From positions 1-57,708 of the forward strand of contig CALXLT010000053.1 in NCBI GenBank assembly GCA_944389275.1: a DNA stretch of 57,708 nucleotides, in the 5' to 3' direction. Origin of the DNA: an uncultured Spirochaetaceae bacterium (GTDB taxonomy: Bacteria > Spirochaetota > Spirochaetia > Sphaerochaetales > Sphaerochaetaceae). The notes below the pieces were generated by a model, which was given only the letters and a program-made list of their open reading frames with translations, had not been told where the DNA came from and ran no database searches. A program made the position numbers and the translations under genes. This document shows, one piece after another, positions 51,780 through 57,708 of this stretch (position 1 is its first letter; each line of letters begins with the position of its first letter).

Positions 51780-53807
51780 TCAATTATCCAGCTCGATTTC
51801 GATACTTGTGATTCCTCCATCTGCAGTGAGGACGAACTCATTAGTATCATCGTTGTATTTGCTTTCGTCTGCCTGATAATTCGTGATACCAGTAACAACT
51901 GATTCTCCATCTTCCGTCCCTGTCTTTAGTGTAAAGGTAATGTAGCCTTCTTTTCCTTCACCAAAGTTGCCGGAGATTTCTTCCGAAATTGTTGCAGTAG
52001 CATTTGGGCGCTTGCTAACCTTGCTGTTAGTAGAAGAATCAGAAAGGTTTAAAGTGGAATCCGATTTGACCTTGAACCCTGTTGCCTTGAATTCATTCTT
52101 GTCATTTTCTACTGTTCCAGTGAATATGAAAGTAACTTTACCTGATACTGTCTGATAGCTGTCACTGCCTCTGTAGTATCTGTAGCCATCACCGAAATCA
52201 ATGTTAAGAGTAAGGACCTTGGCTTCGCTTGTCCCCTCAGTAAGTGTTATTCCGGTTTCTTTGCTGTATCCTGTAATTTGCAGATTGTTGTATGTTTCAC
52301 CAGCATCACCATTATCGTTATTGAATGCGGCATAAAGGGCATTGAGGAATCTCAGAGAGCCAAAGTGCTGATAGAAATACTCTGCATCAAGCTGTTCGGC
52401 GGTCTTTTCAGAGAAATTTGAATCTGCTTCGATTTTGTTTTTGTCAGTAAGATCAGTCTTCCAGTTCAGTGATACAGGAGTTCCGCTTCCCTTAGCTATC
52501 GAGATATTAATGCTATCATCATCCTTGTTTGGAATCCAGAGCTCTGCTCCCTTTGATTCCTCTGTTAAATCGAGTTTGAATGAGCCTGCGAAGTCCTCAA
52601 GTGATATCTTGTAGATATTATTGTCCTTTGTCAGAACAACGATAGGATCAGTAGAGGATGTGCTTACCTTATACGTTCCTTCAAGCCCTGTAACTGCATT
52701 TAATTCCTCATCTATACTTCCTCTGCCAAGACAGATAGTAATAGTTGCTTTACCTGTTGTGATTAGGCTTGCATGCTCAGCATCCTTTTGATCATGTTCT
52801 TGATCTTTGAAAGCATCATAGTTCTCAAACTCAACAGTCATCTCGATGGTCGCATCATAGATGTTGGCAAGAATATTCTTAATGTTTGTTTCAGTTTCTT
52901 CTGCAAGAAGGCTAGTCTGAGTCTTGCCTGTAAGAGCTGCAAAAAGATAGTTCTTCAGCGCCGTACTTTCTTTTCCGCCGTATTTTACTGAGATATCTCC
53001 AACGAGCGTAACTCCCTCAACAGCATCTGTATTGCCGCCACTTATTTTGTTCTTGAATCCGTTGATGAAATCCTCTTTGAGCTTTGCCCTGGAGATATCA
53101 TTGAAGATGTCAGAGATAGCAGTGGCTGCATCGTCTTTAGTGAAGCTTGTATCTCCACCAGCCTCTCCGCCTTCGCCTTCCTCTCCAGCTGCTGGAACTG
53201 TTGCCTCAACGCCAAAGCCAGTCGTCACGTCCTTTTCGATATCAGCGAAATCAACAGGGACATTGCCGATTGAGAGTGTTACGTCCTTTGCTTCAGGCTT
53301 GCTGAGAGAGACTTTTGAATCTGCTGTAAGGCCCGCGAATGAACCATATATTACCTCATAAGCGATAGTTGCCTTGCCGGTGATTGCGAAAGAGAGATTC
53401 ACGCCATCATCAGCACCATCGAACACGATAGGTGTAACAGTTTCGGCTGAATAAGTATTTGCTGTAACCTTAGCTGCTGGTGTTGTGAACTCGAACTTGA
53501 TTGAACCAGATTTGATGCTGGAAATCTTTGCCTCTGTATTCTTTGTCAGGGCATCGCCTTTGTAATCCTTGAATTCTACAGTGAAGCCGTTTTTTGCAGG
53601 TTCTTTTATTGTAAGTCCAGTAGCTTCTCTTGAAGCCTCGACTACCAGCTTGCTGAAATCAATTGAGTTCAGGTAGGTTGTAGCGAGCTCATTTGCCTTT
53701 TCTGGCTCTACTACCGGCTTCCCAGATGGCCCTGAGTTGTCGTTTGAGCAGGCTACGAAAGATGCCACGAGCAAGATGCTCAGAAGCATGATCATGATTT
53801 TCTTCAT
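51780..53807 (-). CDS. Large lipoprotein with three related segments
   Basis: From ATG 53807 the product is 675 aa. The N-terminus is a lipoprotein signal (KKIMIMLLSILLVASFVAC) with the lipidated Cys in FVAC followed by a Ser/Asn/Gly linker. The rest is beta-rich, acidic and low in cysteine. Three segments of about 150-200 aa look related, each having a strand pair like TVEFKDY/TVEFENY/NIDFGDG followed by SGSIKFEF/TGKATITI/SGKVTFIF. I do not recognise a family; a surface or periplasmic role is likely. The gene is AT-richer than neighbours. The leader has a GAGAAA-CTA-TTTCTC hairpin before GGAGG. Confidence 0.75.
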   Translation of the reverse strand: MKKIMIMLLSILLVASFVACSNDNSGPSGKPVVEPEKANELATTYLNSIDFSKLVVEASREATGLTIKEPAKNGFTVEFKDYKGDALTKNTEAKISSIKSGSIKFEFTTPAAKVTANTYSAETVTPIVFDGADDGVNLSFAITGKATIAYEVIYGSFAGLTADSKVSLSKPEAKDVTLSIGNVPVDFADIEKDVTTGFGVEATVPAAGEEGEGGEAGGDTSFTKDDAATAISDIFNDISRAKLKEDFINGFKNKISGGNTDAVEGVTLVGDISVKYGGKESTALKNYLFAALTGKTQTSLLAEETETNIKNILANIYDATIEMTVEFENYDAFKDQEHDQKDAEHASLITTGKATITICLGRGSIDEELNAVTGLEGTYKVSTSSTDPIVVLTKDNNIYKISLEDFAGSFKLDLTEESKGAELWIPNKDDDSINISIAKGSGTPVSLNWKTDLTDKNKIEADSNFSEKTAEQLDAEYFYQHFGSLRFLNALYAAFNNDNGDAGETYNNLQITGYSKETGITLTEGTSEAKVLTLNIDFGDGYRYYRGSDSYQTVSGKVTFIFTGTVENDKNEFKATGFKVKSDSTLNLSDSSTNSKVSKRPNATATISEEISGNFGEGKEGYITFTLKTGTEDGESVVTGITNYQADESKYNDDTNEFVLTADGGITSIEIELDN

Positions 53808-53823
53808 AGTTCTATTATCCTCC

Positions 53824-53847
53824 GAGAAATAGTTTCTCAAGATAATA
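53824..53847 (-). promoter_or_regulatory. Lipoprotein gene leader hairpin and candidate -10
   Basis: On the minus strand a TATTAT hexamer (53847-53842) is followed by a GAGAAA-CTA-TTTCTC hairpin that ends just before GGAGG. A TTGACA lies 25 bp upstream of the hexamer, too far for a normal promoter. Confidence 0.35.
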
Positions 53848-53928
53848 CACTACCCCCACCCCGTACAGGACTGTCAAGGGAGGGTTCGGAATTTGCAGCA
53901 GTGGTTCGTGTTGCCGCTTTTCCGGCAC

Positions 53929-53957
53929 TTGAAAGGAATACGGCTTTTCATTATTCT
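53929..53957 (+). promoter_or_regulatory. thrS promoter
   Basis: TTGAAA and TATTCT are separated by 17 bp. Transcription would start near 53964, right at the 5' end of the T-box leader. Confidence 0.6.
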
Positions 53958-53963
53958 CTGACT

Positions 53964-54236
53964 AACGGCTATGACGGAGACGAGTAGCTTCTGATTCCGC
54001 CTCAGAGAGGGTGTCCGCGAGAGCGGGTGAGAGACGCCTGGGGATAGGATGCGAAAACCACTCCCGAGCTGCATGGCGGAAAGGAGACGAGTATGCTGTG
54101 CCGTTGCCCGCGTAAATGGGTAGAGAGCGTCCCCTTATGGGGAAAGCAAGGTGGGACCGCGGAACTGTAAAGGCCTTTGCAGCTTCGTCCTTGCAGGTTG
54201 CGAGGATGAGACTGGAAAGGCTTTTTCTTTTTAAGG
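53964..54236 (+). ncRNA. T-box riboswitch controlling thrS
   Basis: The T-box sequence AGGTGGGACCGCGG is at 54149-54162. Stem I is recognisable: GTAGCTT (53985) pairs with GAGCTGC (54066-54072); an AGAGAGG bulge and a GGTGTC/GACGCC apical stem follow; the specifier loop reads GAAAACCAC with specifier ACC (threonine) at 54057-54059 followed by A. A CCCC-TTAT-GGGG stem III precedes the T-box. The terminator arm GCCTTTGCAG pairs with CTGGAAAGGC around an inner 9-bp stem and runs into TTTTTCTTTTT. Uncharged tRNA-Thr should stabilise the antiterminator and switch thrS on. The variable T-box base is G. Confidence 0.88.
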
Positions 54237-54244
54237 AGAAAAGT

Positions 54245-55981
54245 ATGGCAAAGGAAGTAAATCTAGAGACAATCAGGCACTCGATGGCGCATGTCATGGC
54301 CGAGGCCGTCCTGGAAATCATGCCGGAGGCTAAGATCGCTATAGGACCCGCGATCGAGAACGGCTTCTATTATGACTTCGATCTCCCACGTCCGCTCACG
54401 GACGCGGATCTTGAGACGATCACGGAGCATATGAAGGCCATCATCAAGTCCGGCGTTCCTTTCGAGAGGAAGGAAGTGACACGCGAGGAGGCCAAGGCGC
54501 TTTTCGCCGGCCAGCCTTACAAGCTTGAGCTGATCGACGCGATCCCGGAAGGGGAGACGGTGTCAATCTATACACAGGGTAAGTTCACGGACCTGTGCCG
54601 CGGACCGCACGTGGAGACGACAAAGGACCTCAGCGCGGAGGGCTTCAAGCTCCTCTCCATCGCGGGCGCTTACTGGCGTGGCAATGAGAAGAACCCTATG
54701 CTCACCCGTATCTATGGAACAGCATGGAAGAACGGCAAGGAGCTGAGGGTCTACCTTGATCATCTTGCTGATATCGAGAAGAGGGACCACAGGAAGCTTG
54801 GCAAGGAGCTCGATCTCTTCTCCCTGCACGAGGAGGCTGGCCCTGGCCTTGTGTACTGGCACCCAAGGGGAGCCAGGATCCGCCAGGCCATCGAGGAGTT
54901 CTGGAGAGGCGAGCACTACAAGAACGGCTATGAGCTTGTCTACACGCCGCATGTCGGAAAGAGCTGGCTCTGGGAGACTTCCGGCCATCTTGATTTCTAC
55001 AAGGACTCGATGTACCCGAAGATGGAGATGGACAAGGCTGACTACTACACCAAGCCTATGAACTGCCCGTTCCATATCATGATCTACAAGAACAGCAAGC
55101 ACAGCTACCGCGAGCTTCCGTTCCGCTGGGCTGAGCTTGGCACTGTATACAGGTATGAGAAGGCCGGCGCTCTCCATGGCCTGATGAGGGTACGGGGATT
55201 CACTCAGGATGATGCCCATCTCTTCGTCACCCCTGACCAGATGGATGATGAGATCATCGAGGTGCTGCGCTTCTCGCTCTACATGCTCCATTCTTTCGGC
55301 TTCAATGATGTGCACGCGTACATCTCTACAAAGCCTGAGAAGTCCGTCGGAAGGCAGGAGGACTGGGATGCCGCTACCGCGGCTTTGACGAAGGCTGTCG
55401 AGAAGGAAGGCCTCAGCTATGACATAGATGAGGGCGGCGGAGCGTTCTACGGCCCGAAGATCGACCTCAAGGTCAAGGACGCTATCGGGCGTGAGTGGCA
55501 GCTCTCGACTGTCCAGTTCGATTTCAACCTCCCTGAGCGCTTCGATCTCACATTCGTCGACAAGGACGGGCAGGAGAAGAGGCCATTCATGATCCACCGC
55601 GCTCTCCTGGGATCGATAGAGAGGTTCTTCGGTGTCCTCATCGAGCACTATGCCGGGGCTTTCCCGCCATGGCTCTCTCCTGACCAGATCGCGATCATCC
55701 CTGTAGGCGAGAACGCGTTCGACTATGCCAAAGCTCTCGAGAAGAGGCTCAGGGGCGAAGGCTTCCGCGTCACCACGGATCTCTCGGATGACAGGCTGAA
55801 CGCGAAAATCAGGAACGCGCAGAAGATGAAGACTCCTTATATGCTCATCATCGGCGAGAAGGAGATGTCTGGCGATCTCGTTTCCGTAAGGTACAGGAAT
55901 GGCAAGCAGGTCAATGGCGTGCCGACCGCTGACTTTATCAGCGAGGTCCATGGCGTCATCGACAGGAAGGAGCAGATCTGA
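54245..55981 (+). CDS. thrS: Threonine--tRNA ligase, lacking the TGS domain
   Basis: ThrRS charges tRNA-Thr. From ATG 54245 (AAGGAG site) the product is 578 aa. It starts directly with the editing domain (RHSMAHVMAEAV, with His12 and His16), then the class II core with motif 1, the zinc Cys in MNCPFHI, motif 2 RYEKAGALHGLMRVRGF, and the C-terminal anticodon-binding domain. The ~60-aa N-terminal TGS domain of typical ThrRS is missing; upstream in-frame codons are part of the T-box leader, not TGS. Editing residues appear intact. Confidence 0.97.
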   Translation: MAKEVNLETIRHSMAHVMAEAVLEIMPEAKIAIGPAIENGFYYDFDLPRPLTDADLETITEHMKAIIKSGVPFERKEVTREEAKALFAGQPYKLELIDAIPEGETVSIYTQGKFTDLCRGPHVETTKDLSAEGFKLLSIAGAYWRGNEKNPMLTRIYGTAWKNGKELRVYLDHLADIEKRDHRKLGKELDLFSLHEEAGPGLVYWHPRGARIRQAIEEFWRGEHYKNGYELVYTPHVGKSWLWETSGHLDFYKDSMYPKMEMDKADYYTKPMNCPFHIMIYKNSKHSYRELPFRWAELGTVYRYEKAGALHGLMRVRGFTQDDAHLFVTPDQMDDEIIEVLRFSLYMLHSFGFNDVHAYISTKPEKSVGRQEDWDAATAALTKAVEKEGLSYDIDEGGGAFYGPKIDLKVKDAIGREWQLSTVQFDFNLPERFDLTFVDKDGQEKRPFMIHRALLGSIERFFGVLIEHYAGAFPPWLSPDQIAIIPVGENAFDYAKALEKRLRGEGFRVTTDLSDDRLNAKIRNAQKMKTPYMLIIGEKEMSGDLVSVRYRNGKQVNGVPTADFISEVHGVIDRKEQI

Positions 55982-55985
55982 CAAA

Positions 55986-56001
55986 GGGGGCCTCGGCCCC
56001 C
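55986..56001 (+). terminator. GC hairpin between thrS and the pgsA-like gene
   Basis: GGGGGCC and GGCCCCC form a very stable hairpin 4 bp after the thrS stop, followed by TCTAAGGAGG rather than a U-tract. It may partly terminate transcription or stabilise the thrS 3' end. Confidence 0.45.
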
Positions 56002-56015
56002 TCTAAGGAGGGTGT

Positions 56016-56612
56016 ATGAATCTACCTAACAAGCTTACGGTCCTCAGGCTGATCATGGTGCCTGTGTTCTTCATATCGTATCTGATCTCGCTCTCGGGCC
56101 TTGCCTCCGCTCCGGTAGTATCTGCGGTGATGATGTTCATCTGCTACGCCGTCGCGGAGCTTTCCGACCTGATGGATGGGAAGATCGCGAGGAAGTACAA
56201 CCTTGTCACGGATCTGGGGAAGGTGATGGATCCATTCGCAGACACGCTTTCCCATCTGACATTCTTCGTGTGCTTCATGCATAGCGGGCTTATGCCTGTA
56301 TGGGCCTTCATAATCATCATGTGGAGGGAGTTCTCCATACTCTTCCTGAGGATGCTGATGATGCGCACCGGAAAGGCGATGCCTGCGAATATCTGGGGAA
56401 AGAGCAAGACCGTGCTCTATGCCGTCGCCTCCGTCTTCTCGATCGTGTACATCGTGGCCGCGGCCTTCGTGGCTCCGGGAAGCTGGAATGGCGTGTATGA
56501 GACGGTGCTTTATGTCCTCTTCTCGCTTTCAGCGATCGCCTCGCTCCTGAGCTTCGTGACATATCTGTCCGCGATACTGAAGTCGAAGGCCCTGTCCGGA
56601 ATGACGAGATGA
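56016..56612 (+). CDS. CDP-alcohol phosphatidyltransferase (PgsA-like)
   Basis: The 198-aa membrane protein has the full CDP-alcohol phosphatidyltransferase motif, D-x2-DG-x2-AR-x8-G-x3-D-x3-D, at residues 51-76 (Asp51, Asp54, Gly55, Ala58, Arg59, Gly68, Asp72, Asp76), with about six helices. CDP-diacylglycerol--glycerol-3-phosphate 3-phosphatidyltransferase is the likeliest activity, because the N-terminus (NLPNKLTVLRLIMVPVF) is typical of PgsA. A GGAGGG site precedes the ATG. It overlaps the HAD gene by 4 bp. Confidence 0.88.
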   Translation: MNLPNKLTVLRLIMVPVFFISYLISLSGLASAPVVSAVMMFICYAVAELSDLMDGKIARKYNLVTDLGKVMDPFADTLSHLTFFVCFMHSGLMPVWAFIIIMWREFSILFLRMLMMRTGKAMPANIWGKSKTVLYAVASVFSIVYIVAAAFVAPGSWNGVYETVLYVLFSLSAIASLLSFVTYLSAILKSKALSGMTR

Positions 56613-57382
56613 GTGGGGAAAGGGGCATACCGTTCACTTCATTCACCCCTGAGGAGAAAGCTGCCGTGAAGATCGTGGTATCGGACGTGGACGATACCAT
56701 AACCAAGCGCGGCAAGCTTTATCCTGACGCTCTCCGCGCGCTCTGGCTTCTAAAGCGCTCTGGCGCGATGGTTGTCCTCCTCACGGGAGGCTCCGCGGGA
56801 TGGGCCGACGCGTATATCAGGCAATGGCCCGTCGACGCGGTCATCGCCGAGAGCGGGGCCTTGATCCTGGCACATGGCAAGGGCGGCAAGATCCTCTATT
56901 CGAAGAATCCTGCCCTTGATCCTGACGCCAAGGAGAAGAAGGATAAGCTGATAAGATACACGGCGGGCCTTGCCTTCTCCTCTGACCAATACGCCAGGCA
57001 GTATGACATAGCGTACGAGAAGAGCGCGCTCCAGGACTATGAGCGCAGGACGCTCGCCAACTACGTGAAGGCGATGGGCGGCGTCTGGCGCGAGAGCTCT
57101 ATACATATAAACGTCGGCTTCGGCCATTTCGATAAGCACACCTCGCTTTCATATTTCATGGATTCCCTATACTCAATAGATTCGGAAAGGCTGAAGCATG
57201 AAGGCATCTATTTCGGCGACAGCCTTAACGATAGCGATATGTTCGCTTATATGCCGCTATCTGTAGGGATGCACTCCGTTGAGGACATGCGGTCAAGCTT
57301 TCCCGTCCTCCCCAGATATATAACCAATGGATACGGCGGAGATGGCTTTGTCGAGGCCGCGAAAGCGCTTGTCGAAGAGTAA
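56609..57382 (+). CDS. HAD superfamily (Cof-type/IIB) phosphatase
   Basis: The 257-aa protein has HAD motif I SDVDDTIT (nucleophile Asp26, acid Asp28), motif II LTGGSAGW, and motif IV GDSLNDSDMF. The type IIB cap lies between motifs II and III. Cof-type enzymes dephosphorylate sugar phosphates or cofactors; the substrate cannot be read from the sequence. The DVDDT motif (rather than DLDGT) also occurs in mannosyl-3-phosphoglycerate and sucrose-phosphate phosphatases. The start overlaps the pgsA-like stop, so a link to phospholipid synthesis (a phosphatidylglycerophosphate phosphatase role) is conceivable but unproven. Confidence 0.85.
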   Translation: MSGERGIPFTSFTPEEKAAVKIVVSDVDDTITKRGKLYPDALRALWLLKRSGAMVVLLTGGSAGWADAYIRQWPVDAVIAESGALILAHGKGGKILYSKNPALDPDAKEKKDKLIRYTAGLAFSSDQYARQYDIAYEKSALQDYERRTLANYVKAMGGVWRESSIHINVGFGHFDKHTSLSYFMDSLYSIDSERLKHEGIYFGDSLNDSDMFAYMPLSVGMHSVEDMRSSFPVLPRYITNGYGGDGFVEAAKALVEE

Positions 57383-57386
57383 TTCA

Positions 57387-57397
57387 TTGCACTGCAA
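57387..57397. repeat. TTGCACTGCAA palindrome before the rRNA operon
   Basis: An 11-bp palindrome 5 bp after the HAD stop and about 40 bp before the rRNA promoter. It matches the TTGCANTGCAA element in the two AlbA_2 flanking blocks. Confidence 0.55.
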
Positions 57398-57434
57398 CGC
57401 AATAAAAATTTTTAGCAAAAAATGATTTTTTCTG

Positions 57435-57464
57435 TTGACAAATCAATGGGAACTGGAGTACTTT
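57435..57464 (+). promoter_or_regulatory. rRNA operon promoter
   Basis: A consensus TTGACA (57435-57440) and TACTTT (57459-57464) are separated by 18 bp, with an A/T-rich stretch upstream that could act as an UP element. The start would be near 57471. Confidence 0.7.
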
Positions 57465-57470
57465 AATTGG

Positions 57471-57657
57471 GCACGCCGGATAACACGGAATGTGCTGGTC
57501 TTTGACAGATATATCAGCGAAGGGAAGAGAAGAGAGAAATAGAGGCAAGGGAGCCTCTGTCAATTCGGAACGAACGGCAGAAAGAAGCCGGATTCGTTGG
57601 CGAGCGGCAGGAAAGACTTTTAAGTCAATAGCCGTGAGCTTCGTGCTCACGGAGTCC
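57471..57657 (+). other. rRNA leader with boxA-like element and pre-16S hairpin
   Basis: The ~190-nt leader contains TGCTGGTCTTTGACA (57493-57507), resembling the boxA antitermination site, and an 8-bp perfect hairpin CCGTGAGC-TTCGT-GCTCACGG (57632-57652) directly before mature 16S, probably an RNase III-type or folding element. No protein gene is expected here. Confidence 0.6.
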
Positions 57658-57708
57658 ATGACGGAGAGTTCGATCCTGGCTCAGAACGAACGCTGGCGGC
57701 GCGTCTTA
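57658..57708 (+). rRNA. 16S ribosomal RNA, 5' end (truncated by window edge)
   Basis: The sequence GAGTTCGATCCTGGCTCAG followed by AACGAACGCTGGCGGC is the universally conserved 16S 5' end (E. coli GAGTTTGATC...). By alignment, E. coli position 9 falls at 57666, so the mature end is near 57658. Only about 50 nt are inside the window. The TTCGATC variant differs by one base from the standard 27F primer target. Confidence 0.97.

Noticed and set aside
53841..53963. Promoter for the lipoprotein gene with TTGACA and TATTAT
   Set aside because: The spacing is 25 bp, well outside the normal range, so only the -10-like element is noted.
54563..55984. 473-codon open frame antisense to thrS
   Set aside because: It lies wholly opposite a certain ThrRS gene and its translation shows no known motif; it arises from codon bias.
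57384..57659. 91-codon minus-strand frame before 16S
   Set aside because: It covers the rRNA promoter and leader, which are clear on the plus strand.

Overview
The window looks like chromosomal DNA of a fermentative, gut-type spirochaete, probably of the Sphaerochaeta/Treponema kind. This rests on the GroEL sequence, a short ThrRS, a Clostridia-like fatty-acid operon (Sphaerochaeta is known for many Firmicutes-like genes), [FeFe] hydrogenases and heavy use of AGG/AGA arginine codons. This is my reading of protein resemblance; no search was run. Genes are tightly packed, often with ATGA or TGATG overlaps.

Layout. 1-5.8 kb: an edge-truncated AAA-ATPase-like gene, a MATE exporter, then a plus-strand operon of class II aldolase, split transketolase and a Cys/His-rich DUF6062-like protein, facing a small unknown gene and an OsmC protein. 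5.9-13.2 kb (minus): HI0933-type flavoprotein, aspS, carB, carA. 13.3-19.4 kb: rsmI and a TrmH-type methylase; opposite them a CDF-type transporter with a structured leader and a Lon-like protease; then nif3-like, lspA and a small membrane protein. 19.4-23.8 kb: a glycosidase-like propeller protein, a dipeptidase, an AlbA_2/HATPase regulator flanked by two copies of an iterated ATCGGTTGA repeat block, an outer-membrane barrel protein and a 39-aa membrane peptide.

23.8-33.3 kb (minus) is one long fatty-acid synthesis operon: acpP, fabK, fabD, fabG, fabF, accB, fabZ, accC, accD, accA and an acyl-CoA synthetase. No fabH is present. The promoter region carries a 25-bp inverted repeat. pgi and argR follow. 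argR and carA share 11-bp-spaced TATGCAAY half-sites, which suggests an ArgR regulon. 35.7-39.5 kb: LemA, DUF2207 and a pair of predicted isoprenoid-alcohol kinases (VTE5-like and DUF92/VTE6-like). 39.6-46 kb: groEL, a small unknown gene, and yajC-secD-secF-ispH.

46.2-51.2 kb holds a hydrogen module: a [2Fe-2S] protein, a PAS-containing sensory [FeFe]-hydrogenase homologue, a SpoIIE-type phosphatase with an extra C-terminal domain, a second [2Fe-2S] protein and a catalytic-type [FeFe] hydrogenase. The likely logic is a redox/H2 sensor coupled to a PP2C phosphatase. 51.2-57.7 kb: a GNAT protein, an AT-richer lipoprotein with three related segments, thrS behind a T-box riboswitch (specifier ACC), pgsA-like, a HAD phosphatase, and the promoter, leader and first ~50 nt of a 16S rRNA gene.

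Items most worth a second look are the repeat-flanked AlbA_2 cassette, the T-box in an apparent spirochaete, the sensory hydrogenase/phosphatase pair, the structured leader of the CDF gene, a palindrome TTGCANTGCAA at scattered intergenic sites, and three genes whose promoters predict leaderless mRNAs.
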